This document shows positions 17,990-28,856 of a stretch of 64,000 bases of DNA, piece after piece. The notes beneath the pieces are model-generated. The model was given only the letters and a program-made list of their open reading frames with translations. It was not told the DNA's origin and ran no database searches. Where the stretch lies: assembly GCA_963708095.1 (NCBI GenBank), contig OY970182.1:4030001-4094000 (forward strand). Direction: 5' to 3'. This DNA is from JAJZVS01 sp963708095. Lineage in GTDB: Bacteria > Pseudomonadota > Alphaproteobacteria > Acetobacterales > Acetobacteraceae. Every line of letters begins with the position of its first letter. The stretch's first letter is position 1. Both the position numbers and the translations under genes were made by a program.

Positions 17990-19234
17990 ATGCTGGAGAT
18001 GCTGCTCGACCCGAGCCGCGGGGCCGCGCTGCCGGCCGAACCATCCTTGTTCGCCGCCCACGAGCGCGCCGCCGGCGCCATCGCACGGCTCGACCAGGCG
18101 CTCGACAATCATCCGCTGCTGTCGGCTTTTCTCCACCGCGCGCGCCTCGAGGCGGTCCGCCGCCAGGCCGGGGTGGACGGACGCGGCATAGATCCCTGGC
18201 ACCTCGCGGCGGTGCTGGAGGGTCTGCGCCTGCGCATGGACCATGCGCTCCGGATCGTCGACCGCGCCCAAATCTTCGACGCCGCGCGTACGGCGCTCGA
18301 CCTGCACCAGTGGATCACCGAGCCGGATTTCGACCAGGAGGGCGAGGTGCAGGCGGCCGAACGCCACCTGGCCGCTGTTCCTCCCGGCGGCCTGCTCGGC
18401 GCGGCGGAGGGTGTCTGGTTATGGCTGCAGGGCGGCGGGACCCGGCCGCCGATCCGGGCTGCGCTGATCCGGTTCTGGGGGAAGCATCGCCTGCTGCGTG
18501 TGCCCGTGCCGCTGACCGGACCACGCGCGTTGAACGCTGAGGCACCGGCCCGACATCCGGACTGGGTGGTGGCGTTTCTGGAGGCGGTGGCCGCCGAGGC
18601 CGGTGAGTACCTGGAGCTGCTCAGGGGACTTGAGCACGGCTGGTGGACGGCGCGTGGCAAGATCGTAGGCCGGCGCAGCACGTCGCGGGCGGCGCTCGCG
18701 GTCGATGTGCTCGCCGCCGCGCCACTGCTCTCCGCCACCACGCTGGCGCGCGCGATCGGCATGTCGGTCAAGTGCGCGACCGAGCTGCTCGACCGGTTCG
18801 TCGCCGCGGACGTGGCCGTCGAGGTGACCCTCCGCTCGGCGCGGCGGCTGTTCGGGCTCAAGGGGATGGCGCCGGTCGGCGCGGCCGTCCGGGCGCCCTA
18901 CCGGCCCGAGCCGGGACGCGGGCGGGGGCGGCCGCCAATTCTGCCGCTTGAAGATGAGATTCCGGTTCCGCCGCCACCCCTGCCGCCGGTGACCGTGCTC
19001 GATCGGCGAGCCATCGAATACGGCGTGCTAGAAGAGGCTATGGCGCATCTCGACGACGTGTTCCGCCGGACGCGGCAGTCGCTCGACACGTTGGCGCGCG
19101 GCACAACGGCAGGGAGAGGATCGACCCCGGCATCTGGAGACAGGGAGCCCGCCGATGCCTCGTCGGCTCCCACGATCTTTCCCGACGATGAGCGGGGCCA
19201 CCATGGCCCGGTGCCCCCGCTTACCCGAGGATGA
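17990..19234 (+). CDS. RHE_PE00001 family protein (DUF1612 with C-terminal HTH)
   Basis: A protein of about 414 residues (the frame stays open back to 17879) matching the RHE_PE00001 family known from rhizobial and acetobacterial plasmids. Recognisable blocks are VDGRGIDPWHLAAVLEGLRL, the RAALIRFWGKHRLLR segment and, in the C-terminal half, a helix-turn-helix region LSATTLARAIGMSVKCATEL followed by RRLFGLKGMAP and a Pro-rich PEPGRGRGRPP linker. The function is unknown; a DNA-binding role is inferred from the HTH. Its presence suggests plasmid-derived DNA. Confidence 0.75.
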   Translation: MLEMLLDPSRGAALPAEPSLFAAHERAAGAIARLDQALDNHPLLSAFLHRARLEAVRRQAGVDGRGIDPWHLAAVLEGLRLRMDHALRIVDRAQIFDAARTALDLHQWITEPDFDQEGEVQAAERHLAAVPPGGLLGAAEGVWLWLQGGGTRPPIRAALIRFWGKHRLLRVPVPLTGPRALNAEAPARHPDWVVAFLEAVAAEAGEYLELLRGLEHGWWTARGKIVGRRSTSRAALAVDVLAAAPLLSATTLARAIGMSVKCATELLDRFVAADVAVEVTLRSARRLFGLKGMAPVGAAVRAPYRPEPGRGRGRPPILPLEDEIPVPPPPLPPVTVLDRRAIEYGVLEEAMAHLDDVFRRTRQSLDTLARGTTAGRGSTPASGDREPADASSAPTIFPDDERGHHGPVPPLTRG

Positions 19235-19860
19235 CATCGTGGTGCTCACGCTGATGGAGAACTCTGCTGGTGACGGCGCCTGGCTCGCCGAGCTGACGAC
19301 CTGGATCCGTGAGGCGACGTTGCCGCGCGCTGGCGGACCTCCGCGGGGCGGGCGGGGTCGGCCAGTGCCGAGGTAGGAACTGCTGCGTCCTTCTTTGGCG
19401 AGTGCAATTTGGCCCTATGTGCTGCACAAACGGCGAAGCGATCCATTGGATGGGTGGCATCGCCGCCATGGGCGGAATTCTCGACCAAACGCGATACCCC
19501 ACGATCTCGCGTGTGGCACATTTCTCTCGGGTCCTGCCACAATCCGGCACCGGCCAGCCGCCAGCCTGTCCGACCGTGCCCTTCTGGGACTACCTTGGCG
19601 ACAGGCTCGCCGTGCCGGGACATGCCGACATCCTCGGCCTTCCCGACCTCGTCCGATGCCGCGGAAGGCCCGCTTGACCCGAACCGCCCGGGGTTTTGCC
19701 CCGGTTACAATTTTGGGTGGGGTCCCACTTCGGCGCCGATTCACAAGCCGCCCTCCACTGCGGTCCTTCCTCGGTTACTGACGCCACCAACGTGGTTCGG
19801 CCGCATTCTTCATCCGTGCCACGAAGGATGCTACACTCCTAGTCCTATGTCGTGACCCCA
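19203..19860. other. gene-poor stretch with a possible relic antitoxin
   Basis: A 57-codon frame on the plus strand (19203-19376, MARCPRLPEDDIVVLTLMEN) overlaps the end of the DUF1612 gene and might be a small gene. On the minus strand around 19560-19640 the reading SRHGEPVAKVVPEG resembles the end of a Phd/VapB-type antitoxin, without an intact start or toxin partner. The rest shows nothing recognisable except the element end at 19681-19745. Confidence 0.3.
19681..19745. repeat. orphan mobile-element end (TGTGAATCGGCGCC type)
   Basis: Read from the minus strand at 19745, the sequence starts TGTGAATCGGCGCCGAAGTG and continues GGACCCC...CCGGGGCAAAA. The same tip occurs at both ends of the 238-bp element at 38331-38568 and alone at 51044. 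The tip TGTG and the subterminal repetition resemble IS21-type ends; the matching partner end is missing here. Confidence 0.55.
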
Positions 19861-19874
19861 GGGGGAGGGCTCGC

Positions 19875-22719
19875 TTGCCCGCGCCGGCGTTCGCATTTGG
19901 CTCGTTCGAGCTCATGCCGGCACAGCGGCTACTGCTCGAGGACGGCGCGCCTGTCCCGCTCGGCAGCCGGGCGTTCGACATCCTGATCGCACTCATCGAG
20001 CGCGCTGGCGAGGTCGTCAGCCAGGAGCAGCTGAGCGCCCGCGTCTGGCCGAGCATGACCGTCGGGGAGACAAATCTCAGAAGTCCATATCGCCGCGCTT
20101 CGCAGGATCCTGGGGGATGGCGTCTCCGGCAAGCGCTTCGTCCTGAACGTCCCGGGCCGCGGCTATTCCTTCGTGGCATCGGTTGAACGAAGGGGGAACT
20201 GGAACTCACCCGCTTCGTCGTCGCCGGCCAACGCGGCGCGCGCTCACAGGTTTCCAGTACGGCTCACGCCCATCTTCGGCCGCGCGGCCATCGTTCAGGC
20301 GATCGTGGCACGCCAGCCCGAGTGGCGCCTCGTTACGATCGTCGGGCCAGGCGGCATCGGCAAGACGACGGTGGCGCTTGCGGTGGCCGAGGCGCTGGCG
20401 CCCTCGTACCCGGACGGGTCCGTGTTCGTCGATCTCGGTCTCGTCAGCGATTCCGAACGCGTTCTGAGCGCGTTCTCCGCGGCGCTCGGGGTTGCGATCC
20501 GCGCCGAGGATGGCGTCTCGCAGCTGGTTGCCGCGCTCGGCGAAAAACGGATGCTGATTGTGCTGGACAGCTGCGAGCACCTCGTCAACGAAGCGGCCAC
20601 CCTTGTCGAGACGCTCCTCGGGCAAGCTCGAGGCATAAGCTTCCTGGCGACCAGCCGCGAGCCGCTGCACACCGGTGGCGAGAGGGTGCATCGCTTGCCG
20701 CCGCTCGATGTCCCGCCTAGGTCCGCGGCCCTCACCGCCGCGGAGGCACTCTCCTTCTCGGCCGTGCAGCTCTTCGTCGAGCGCGCCGCGGCGAGCCTCG
20801 GCGGGCTCACGCTCGCCGACGCCGACGCGTCAGTCGTCGCCGAGATCTGCCGCAGGCTGGATGGCATCGCGTTGGCGATCGAGCTCGCCGCGGCGCGTGC
20901 GGGCGAATTCTCGTTGCGCGAGATGGTGACCCGTCTCGATGACCGCTTCCGGGTGCTTACGCGCGGTCGGCGGACGGCGATGCCGCGCCACCAGACCCTG
21001 CGGGCGACGCTCGACTGGAGCTACAACTTGCTGACCGCGCCCGAACGCGCGGTGCTGCGTCGTCTGGCGATCTTTCCCGGCGGTTTCGAGCTGGAAGCAG
21101 CCACAGCAATTATGGCGACCACCGACGGTGAGGTACTGGATGTCGCCGCTAGTCTGTCTGACCTCGTCGCGAAGTCGCTTGTCACGAGGGACGTCAGTAA
21201 CGTAGCCGTACACTGCCGGCTGCTCGACACGACGCGTGCTTATGCACTGGAGAAGCTCGCTGAGACCGGCGAGTTGGAAATAACCGCGCGGCGCCATGCC
21301 GAGTATTACGGGCATCTCTTCGAGAGGGCCGAAACCGAATGGGAGACGCGGCCCACCGACGAGTGGTTGGCCAACTACGGGTGGCAAATCGATGATTTGC
21401 GTGCGGCAGTCGACTGGGCGTTCTCGCCGGACGGCGACACATCAATCGGGGTGGCATTGACGGCCTCCGCGGTGCCGCTCTGGATGCACTTCTCGCTGCT
21501 GCAGGAGTGCAGCCGCTGGACAGGGCAGGCCATCGCCTGCCTTGACTCGAAGGGGTGGGGGACTCGCCGCGAGATGCTGTTGCAGGCCGGTCTCGGGTTT
21601 TCGACCATGGCCACGATCGGCGTGGCCGACCGTGCCCGAACGGCTTTGACAAGGGCGCTCGAGCTCGCCGAGACCTTCAATCATGCTGAGTATCAGCTGC
21701 GGGCCCTTGCCAGTCTATGCATTTTCCAATTGCGCCTCGGAGATTTTCGCGGCGCGCTCGCACTCGCTCGCCGATGCGAGGCCGTTGCCAAGAATATGAA
21801 AGATCTGGCGGCCGTGCCGACGGCGGACAGGCTGCTCGGCGCATCACTCTGTTTGCTGGGAAAACCGGGCACAGCGCGAGCACATCTCCAACGGGCACTC
21901 GATAGGCCTACCCCTGTCTCCCAGCGCGGTTACGCCTATCGCTTTGGACCAGATCATCGATCAAACACGCTCGTTAGTCTGGCGACAGTCCTTTGGCTGC
22001 AAGGCTTCCCCGAACAGGCGCAGCACGCCAGTCGGCTCGCCATCGAGCAGGTCCCCCATCCTGTCTCTTTGTGCCTTGCACTATTTGTTGGCGCAGGCTT
22101 TATCGCGCGCTGGGTCGGCGACTTGGCGACTGCCGAGCGCCTGGGAGCTGAGCTCATCGCGCAGACGGAGAAGCATTCTTTCGGCCCCTATCACACGTTC
22201 GGTCTTGCATTGAACGGAATATTCACCGCAAGGCGCGGCGATCCCGCCACCGGCGCAAAGTTGCTGGGCGACGCGCTAGATAGACTGCACAAGGCCAAAT
22301 ACTACATTTATCACGCGATGTTTCTTACCGACTTGGCCGAAGTCCTCTCGTCCGCCGGTCGTATCGGCGAAGGATTAGCGGTGATAGGCGAAACGTTAGA
22401 GTTGATCGAACAAAAGGGAGCATTCTGGTATTCTCCCGAAGCGCTGCGCATCAAGGGTGAGCTTTTTCTGTTGCAGGGCACGCCCGGAGCCGCGGCGGCG
22501 GCCGAGGGTCACTTCCGGCAGGCGCTCGACTGGGCACGCCGGCAAGGCGCGCTCTCTTGGGAACTGCGTTGCGCCACGAGCCTCGCCCGACTGTGGCACA
22601 GCCAGGCTCGGAACGTAGAGGCACTCGAGCTTTTGGCGTCGGTGTACGATCGGTTTACCGAGGGATTCGCGACGGCCGATCTCAAAGCGGCAAAGGCGCT
22701 GATCGACGAGATATCGTAG
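19875..22719 (+). pseudogene. winged-HTH / NB-ARC ATPase / TPR transcriptional regulator, frameshifted
   Basis: Two frames make one gene. The first (TTG start at 19875 after GGGGGAGGG) encodes an OmpR/CadC-type winged helix: LPLGSRAFDILIALIERAGE-like, then EQLSARVWPSMTVGETNLR. One extra A near 20081 shifts the frame, and reading resumes as VHIAALRRILGDG...GYSFVAS. The rest encodes an ATPase with Walker A GPGGIGKTT, Walker B LIVLDSCEH and a long helical TPR-like C-terminus of the COG3903 type. If the extra base is real, the DNA-binding domain is separated and the gene inactive; a sequencing error would restore about 950 residues. Target genes are unknown. Confidence 0.75.
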
Positions 22720-22737
22720 CCGGAGTGCGCGTTCCGA

Positions 22738-23694
22738 GGTTCCGTCAGCGCTCGCGCCACGGGGCTTGTTCGATTGCGCCCGGTATGGGTATAGAGTCGC
22801 GGCGAGGGGGATTGGCGAGATGCGATGCGTTGGGTGCGGCTCAGCAGCCGTTTCGGAACGGAGCGAGCGCACCGCCCAGGGTTACCGCCGGTTCCGCTGT
22901 CGCGTCTGCGGCAAGCAATTCAACGAGCGGAGTGCTGGCGTTCTGAACCGGACGCAGTACCCCAGTGACGTCATTGCCCTCGTGGTGCTCTGGCGCTTGC
23001 GCTGCAAGCTTGCCCTGCGTGATCTGCCGGCGATGTTCCTGACCCGCGGCATCGTGTTCAGCCATGAGGCGGTTCGCGACTGGGAAAGCAAGCTCACGCC
23101 AGCGCTGGCTGAAAGTCTGCGGCGACGCCGACACGGCAAGGCGGGTCGAAGCTGGTATGTTGACGAGACCTACATCAAGGTCCATGGGCACTGGTGTTAT
23201 CTCTATCGTGCCATCGATCGTTCGGGCGCGCTGGTCGACGTGATGTTCAGCGAGCACCGCGACATGGCCGCCGCGAAAGCATTCTTCGAGTCGGCCAAGA
23301 TGGTCACCGGTAGCACGCCCGATCGGGTGACCACGGATGGGCACGACAGTTATCCTCGAGCGATCCGAACGACGCTGGGCACAGGTGTGCGGCATCGTAA
23401 CGGCCGGTATCTCAATAACCGACTGGAGCAAGATCATCGCGGTGTCAAAGGTCGCTACGGTCCGATGCGCGGATTCAAGTGCGCTCGATCGGCTGGCAAA
23501 TTCTGTCGCGCATATGACGAGTTACGCAACTTCCTCCATTCCCGCTCCCGCGCCCATCAGCAAGTTTCCGCCGACTACCGTAGGGTCCACTTCCTTCGCC
23601 GCACCGCAACGGTGCTGAGCGTGTTGCAAGCCGCCTAACGACCTCGCCCCTCAGCCGTCGGCCTATAGTTGCTGGCACGAGCGCCGACAGAACC
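22738..23694 (+). mobile_element. IS6-family insertion sequence
   Basis: 957 bp with terminal repeats: GGTTCCGTCAGCGCTCGCGC at 22738 and, inverted from 23694, GGTTCTGTCGGCGCTCGTGC. One transposase gene lies inside. IS6 elements normally leave 8-bp target duplications, but the flanks (..CGTTCCGA and AGAGACGT..) do not match. That points to a cointegrate or recombination event. A 207-bp piece of the same element, inverted, is at 45291-45497. Confidence 0.85.
22820..23638 (+). CDS. IS6 family transposase
   Basis: A transposase of 272 residues from the ATG at 22820 (frame open to 22766). The N-terminus is a zinc ribbon (CVGCG...CRVCGKQF). The DDE core is in WYVDETYIKVHGHWCYLYRA, VTTDGHDSYPRAI and the final Glu of RLEQDHRGVKGRYGPM. 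The C-terminus ends with the Arg-rich YRRVHFLRRTATVL. Intact, so probably functional; it lies inside matching terminal repeats. Confidence 0.88.
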   Translation: MRCVGCGSAAVSERSERTAQGYRRFRCRVCGKQFNERSAGVLNRTQYPSDVIALVVLWRLRCKLALRDLPAMFLTRGIVFSHEAVRDWESKLTPALAESLRRRRHGKAGRSWYVDETYIKVHGHWCYLYRAIDRSGALVDVMFSEHRDMAAAKAFFESAKMVTGSTPDRVTTDGHDSYPRAIRTTLGTGVRHRNGRYLNNRLEQDHRGVKGRYGPMRGFKCARSAGKFCRAYDELRNFLHSRSRAHQQVSADYRRVHFLRRTATVLSVLQAA

Positions 23695-24279
23695 AGAGAC
23701 GTGCGCTCCGATGTTGACTTCCCGCTCAGATTCCTGCGCTCCCGGCGTTCATCGGACGGACGGCGCCCCTCTGCTGGGTTCACGGGCGATCCGGCCGTTG
23801 CTGGACGCAGGGATCGGGGCATAGCCTGCCCTCGGGGTGGGCGAAGAAGCCCTTCATCGGGGGAATCCCGGCTTCCACCCCCTGTGAGCTCGCGAAGGCA
23901 TAGCCTCGCAGGGCGATCGTACTGTTGACACGCGGAAAAGCCCCACCACTTGGTAACTAGACTGCACTATCGGCCCGCTGTGCGCAGCAAGCTTCAAAAT
24001 CGGCGCTCGCGACACAGTCATAGATCGGCTGACGCAGATACCTCACTTCCATGTACCTGGAAGCGGACGCCGGCGACTGCTGAAGGGACAGGTTTTCCAG
24101 GGCCCTTCATTCGCCGGCTGAGTCACGCGATTCGAGTGGGAGGGTTACCAATGGAGCCATTATTCCCATCGTCGGAAGTCCTCCGCCCGCAGGGCCGCAT
24201 CATCGAGAAACACTAAAAATGCCACTGGGACTAGGTGGGATGCAGTCGGCGCGCTTGACCGGACAGATGGGGGACTAGG
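23695..24279. other. gene-poor stretch between IS6 and the efflux operon
   Basis: No supported gene; short frames are low-complexity. The last 50 bases must contain the promoter region and ribosome site of the efflux operon: GGGGGACTAGG lies just before the ATG at 24280. I see no clear operator and no adjacent intact regulator. Confidence 0.4.
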
Positions 24280-27200
24280 ATGAACGCCATTGTCGTCGTT
24301 GCACTTAAGCGGCCCTATACCTTCGTCGTACTCGCGATACTGATCTTGCTGTTCGGCGGGATGGCGGTCCTCAAGACCCCGACGGACATCTTCCCCCCGA
24401 TCAAGATCCCCGTCGTGGCGGTGATCTGGAGCTACAATGGCCTGATGCCGTCCGACATGTCCGGCCGTGTAGTGTACTATTATGAACGCGCCCTGACCAC
24501 CACCGTCAGCAACATCGAACATATCGAGAGCGAGTCGCTGTACGGCAGCGGCATCGTGAAGATCTTCTTCCAGCCCGGCACCGACGTGGCGGCGGCGGAG
24601 GCTCAGGTCACGGCGAGTTCGCAAACGGTGATCAAGGAACTGCCTTTCGGTATCACGCCACCGCAGATCCTGGTGTTCGACGCGTCGTCCGTCGCGGTGC
24701 TGGACCTGCAGGTTGCCGCAAGCAACATGACGCCATCCGACATCAACAACGTGGCATCCAACCTGATCCGCCCCGCCCTCGTGTCGGTCCCGGGTGTCGC
24801 CATCCCGCCGCCCTATGGCGGCACCACGGCAGACGTGGAGGTCGATCTCGACCAGACCAAGCTGCTGGAACACGGGCTTTCGGCGACCGACGTGGGTCAC
24901 GCACTCGGGAGCCAGAACATCGTGCTGCCGGCCGGCGATCAGAAGATCGGCGCCATCGATTACCTGGTTGCGACGAATGCGACGCCCGTCGCCCTCGCCA
25001 GTTTCAACAACCTGCCGATCAAGCAGGTCGGCAATTCGGTGGTCTATCTGCGCGACGTCGCCTACGTCCATCGTGGCGGCCCGCCGCAGCAGAACGTCGT
25101 GGTGACCAAAGGCCACCAGTCCGTCCTGCTCGAGATCCTGAAGACCGGCGACGCGTCCACCCTGGCCGTCGTCAGCGGCGTGCTGGCCAAGCTTCCTCAA
25201 TTGCTCAAGACGCTGCCGCCAGGCGTGACCATCACGCCGCTCAATAACGCGTCGAGCTTCGTGCGCGCATCGATCGAGGATGTGGCGCAGGAGATGGTCA
25301 CCGCGGCGGTCCTCGCCGGCATCGCCGTCCTGCTGTTCGTCGGCAGTTGGCGCTCGACCCTGATCGTCGCCACCTCCATTCCGCTGTCGATCCTGAGCTC
25401 CATCCTGGTGCTGTCCTGGTTGGGCCAGACCATCAACGTCATGACCCTGGGTGGCCTCGCTCTCGCCGTCGGCATCCTGGTCGACGATGCCACCGTCATG
25501 ATCGAAAACATCAATACCCATCTGGAGCAGCGGGACGCCGGCGGTCACCACAAGAGCCTGGAGAGCGCGATCATCGATGCTGCCAACCAGATCGTCGTGC
25601 CAACCTTCGTTTCCACGCTGTGTATTTGCATCGTCTGGCTGCCGCTGTTGCAGCTCGGCGGCGTGGCCGGCTATCTGTTCTTGCCGCTCGCGGAGGCGAT
25701 CGTCTTCGCGATGATTGCCTCCTTCATCCTGTCGCGTACGCTGACACCGACCTTGGCGGCGTGGCTGTTACGCACCCAGGTGGCAGCCCAGCAGCAGTCC
25801 GCTTCCGGTACGCAGACCGGAAACATATTCACACGATTCCAGGCGGGCTTCGAGGCGTGCTTCAACCGACTCCGCCAGCGTTACCGCAACCTGCTGGAAA
25901 CGATCACCAGCCGCCGCAAGCGCTTCGTGGTGGTGTACCTCTGTGCCGCCCTAGCATCTCTCCTGCTGCTTCTTGACGCCGGGCAGGACTTCTTCCCCGG
26001 CATCAAGTCGGGCGAGATCGACCTTCACATGCGCGTACCGGTCGGCACGCGCATCGAGGAGGCGACCAAGATCTCGGTACTGGTCGGTCAGCAGATCCAC
26101 GACCTTCTGCCCGGCCAGGTGACCGGCACCCTGATGAACTGCGGCCTGCCCACCAGTGGCATCAACCTCGCCTATTCCGACACCGGCACGGTCGGAAGCC
26201 AGGACTGCGACATCGCGATAACGCTCCGCAACCAGGCCTCTCCCGTCGCACGCTATAGCCAGATTCTGCGGGTCGGCCTGACGGCGCGATTCCCCGGCAC
26301 CGTCTTCAGCTTCCTGCCGGGCGACATCACCGCGAAGATCCTGAACTTCGGCCTGCCGTTGCCAATCGACGTACAGATCAGCGGACGCAATCTCAACACG
26401 AGTTTCGCCTACGCAACCAGAGTGTTAGCCCGGCTGCAGCATATCCCCGGCATTGCCGACGTCCGCATCCAGCAGGTCATGGGCCAGCCAACCCTGCTGC
26501 TGGCGTCCCGCCGCAGCTTCGCGCTGAGCACCGGCCTGACGGAGGCGGACATCGCCGACAATACCCTCGCCAACCTGTCGGGAAGCGGCCAGGTGTCACC
26601 AACCTATTGGCTCGACACGTCGAATGGCATCGCGCACCTGGTCAACAGCCAGGCGCCGCAGAATCAGCTCAGCAGCATCAACGATCTGGAGAACATCACC
26701 GTCGACAGCGGTAACGGCAACCCAACCAACGCGCAACCACAGCTCGTCGGTGCGCTCTCCACGATCCACCAGACCGGCACGCCCGGCGAAGTTTCGCACT
26801 TCGCGATCATGCCGGTCATCGACATCTATGCCAATGTGGAGGGGCTTGACCTCGGCTCGGTCAGCAATGCGGTCGCACGGGTTGTCAAGAGCATGGCACC
26901 TTCCCTGCCACGTGGCGCCACAGTGACCGTCAACGGCCAATCGGTCACGATGCATTCCGCCTATGCCCAACTCATCGCCGGCCTGGCCGTGTCGATCGTG
27001 CTGATCTACCTGGTGATCGTCGTCAATTTTCAGTCCTGGCTCGATCCCTTCATCATCATCAGCGCCCTGCCGGCGGCACTGGGCGGCATCGCCTGGATCC
27101 TGTTCCTCACGCACACGACGCTTTCCGTACCGGCCCTGACCGGAGCGATCATGTGCATGGGAACCGCGACGGCGAACACCATCCTGGTGGTTGCCTTTGC

Positions 27201-27480
27201 ACGGGAGCGTCTGGCGGAGCATGGCGACGCGGTGCAGGCTGCGATCGAGGCAGGTTTCGCCCGCATCCGCCCGGTTCTGATGACGGCGCTGGCAATGATC
27301 CTCGGCATGCTGCCGATGTCATTCAGCAACACGCAGAATGCACCGCTCGGGCGCGCCGTCATCGGCGGCCTGATCGTCGCCACCGCCACCACGCTGCTGT
27401 TCGTGCCCTGCGTCTTCGCGACCCTGCACCGCAGCAAACCCCGCGCCCCGCAGACGGCGCAGAAGGGAGAATCTGCATGA
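24280..27480 (+). CDS. RND efflux transporter, inner-membrane permease
   Basis: A 1066-residue proton-driven pump of the AcrB/HAE superfamily. It has an N-terminal helix at about residues 14-31, two large periplasmic domains and two clusters of membrane helices. The proton-relay pair Asp402-Asp403 lies in GILVDDATVMIENI. Two Asp residues there fit drug/hydrophobe exporters rather than metal exporters, which have DG. It is the first gene of a permease-adaptor-outer membrane factor operon, and its stop overlaps the adaptor start by four bases. The gene is intact although its outer membrane partner is not. The substrate is unknown. Confidence 0.9.
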   Translation: MNAIVVVALKRPYTFVVLAILILLFGGMAVLKTPTDIFPPIKIPVVAVIWSYNGLMPSDMSGRVVYYYERALTTTVSNIEHIESESLYGSGIVKIFFQPGTDVAAAEAQVTASSQTVIKELPFGITPPQILVFDASSVAVLDLQVAASNMTPSDINNVASNLIRPALVSVPGVAIPPPYGGTTADVEVDLDQTKLLEHGLSATDVGHALGSQNIVLPAGDQKIGAIDYLVATNATPVALASFNNLPIKQVGNSVVYLRDVAYVHRGGPPQQNVVVTKGHQSVLLEILKTGDASTLAVVSGVLAKLPQLLKTLPPGVTITPLNNASSFVRASIEDVAQEMVTAAVLAGIAVLLFVGSWRSTLIVATSIPLSILSSILVLSWLGQTINVMTLGGLALAVGILVDDATVMIENINTHLEQRDAGGHHKSLESAIIDAANQIVVPTFVSTLCICIVWLPLLQLGGVAGYLFLPLAEAIVFAMIASFILSRTLTPTLAAWLLRTQVAAQQQSASGTQTGNIFTRFQAGFEACFNRLRQRYRNLLETITSRRKRFVVVYLCAALASLLLLLDAGQDFFPGIKSGEIDLHMRVPVGTRIEEATKISVLVGQQIHDLLPGQVTGTLMNCGLPTSGINLAYSDTGTVGSQDCDIAITLRNQASPVARYSQILRVGLTARFPGTVFSFLPGDITAKILNFGLPLPIDVQISGRNLNTSFAYATRVLARLQHIPGIADVRIQQVMGQPTLLLASRRSFALSTGLTEADIADNTLANLSGSGQVSPTYWLDTSNGIAHLVNSQAPQNQLSSINDLENITVDSGNGNPTNAQPQLVGALSTIHQTGTPGEVSHFAIMPVIDIYANVEGLDLGSVSNAVARVVKSMAPSLPRGATVTVNGQSVTMHSAYAQLIAGLAVSIVLIYLVIVVNFQSWLDPFIIISALPAALGGIAWILFLTHTTLSVPALTGAIMCMGTATANTILVVAFARERLAEHGDAVQAAIEAGFARIRPVLMTALAMILGMLPMSFSNTQNAPLGRAVIGGLIVATATTLLFVPCVFATLHRSKPRAPQTAQKGESA

Positions 27481-28856
27481 CCGACACGCGGACAAAGCCG
27501 GCATCCCATCATCGCGGCAGGCTCTTGCTGATCATTGGCGTGCTGGTCGCCATCGGGCTCGCCGCCAACGGCATCTGGTCGCGCAACGAAACCGTTGTTG
27601 CTCTGCAGCGCACCGCGGACGATGCCGCGTTGCCTCGGGTCCAGGTAATATCACCGAAGCCCGGGCCACCGCACCGGACGTTGACGCTGCCTGGCGACAT
27701 CGAGGCTTGGTACAACGCGCCGATCTACGCTCAGGTCAGCGGCTATGTGGCCCATTGGTACAAGGATTATGGCGCGCGGGTGAAGGCGGGCGATGTCCTG
27801 GCGACGATCGACACCCCCAGCCTGGACGCCGAGTTCGCAGCCACTAAGGCCAACCTTGGCGTGGTGCAGGCCCGTTACAAGCTCGCCGTACTCACCGCTA
27901 GGCGCTACGCAGCGCTCTCCGGGACACAGGCGGTGTCACAGCAGGATGTCGATGTGAAGCAGGCCGACGCCGCGGCGCTGAAGGCGCAGGTGGCCGCGGC
28001 CGAGCAAAATGTCGCCCGCTACCAGGCCATGCTGGCATTCAAGCGGGTGGTCGCGCCGTTCGATGGCGTGGTGATCGCGCGGCGCACCAATATCGGCGAC
28101 TACGTCAACGCCGAGGGCGGCGATGCGACGCTGCGCAATCACGCCGTCCCGCTGTTCAACGTCGCGGACATCCACGCGATGCGGGTCTTCGTATCCGTGC
28201 CGCAGGAATATGCCAACGTGCCCCGACCGGGTCTGACCGCCACGCTGACACTGCCGCAGAGCCCGGACCAGCCGATCACGGCGCGGGTCCTCACCACAGC
28301 GAATGCCGTCGCCCCGGCGACGCGCACGATCGTCACCGAACTGACGGTGGACAATGCAAATGGCAAGTTATGGCCGGGAACGTACGTCAACGTGCACTTC
28401 ACGTTCCCCAGCGATCCGAACATTCTTGTCGTCCCGGAGCAAGCGCTGGTGTTCCGCGCCCAGGGGATGCAGGTAGCTTTGCTGCGAGACCAGGACCGGG
28501 TGCATCTGCAGAACGTGGTGCTCGGACATAACCTGGATACCGATGTGCAGATCATTGCTGGATTGCGGCCAACCGACAAGCTGATCGCCGATCCGTCCCT
28601 TGGCTTGCTCGAAGGGCAGCAGGTCAAGGTCGTGCAACCGGTGCCAGGCTATCAGCCGGGGCCGGCAGGGACCCCGGAGCTACCTATGGCGAGCCCCGCG
28701 GTGCCGAGCGCTGCTGCATCAGGTCCGACACCAACCACCCTGCGACCGGTCCACGGGAATGTGCCCGCATCGACCGCCCCGTCAGCGCCAACCGGCAGGC
28801 ATCCGGCTGCCACGGGGCAGGCTGCAGGGCCCGAGCGTGTGGGACTTTCGCCATGA
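27477..28856 (+). CDS. RND efflux periplasmic adaptor (membrane fusion protein)
   Basis: A 459-residue HlyD/AcrA-type adaptor with an N-terminal membrane anchor at about residues 14-33. The lipoyl/barrel-sandwich halves are PIYAQVSGYVAHWYKDYGAR near residue 80 and VVAPFDGVVIARRTNIGDYV near residue 195, with an alpha-helical hairpin between. A beta-barrel domain follows. The C-terminus carries a Pro/Ala/Ser-rich tail of about 60 residues, longer than usual. It overlaps both neighbours by ATGA junctions, so the three genes are translationally coupled. Confidence 0.9.
   Translation: MTDTRTKPASHHRGRLLLIIGVLVAIGLAANGIWSRNETVVALQRTADDAALPRVQVISPKPGPPHRTLTLPGDIEAWYNAPIYAQVSGYVAHWYKDYGARVKAGDVLATIDTPSLDAEFAATKANLGVVQARYKLAVLTARRYAALSGTQAVSQQDVDVKQADAAALKAQVAAAEQNVARYQAMLAFKRVVAPFDGVVIARRTNIGDYVNAEGGDATLRNHAVPLFNVADIHAMRVFVSVPQEYANVPRPGLTATLTLPQSPDQPITARVLTTANAVAPATRTIVTELTVDNANGKLWPGTYVNVHFTFPSDPNILVVPEQALVFRAQGMQVALLRDQDRVHLQNVVLGHNLDTDVQIIAGLRPTDKLIADPSLGLLEGQQVKVVQPVPGYQPGPAGTPELPMASPAVPSAAASGPTPTTLRPVHGNVPASTAPSAPTGRHPAATGQAAGPERVGLSP

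Noticed and set aside
24160..25551. 463-codon minus-strand frame over the RND permease
   Set aside because: His/Arg/Asp-rich shadow; the permease with its DD proton relay lies on the plus strand.
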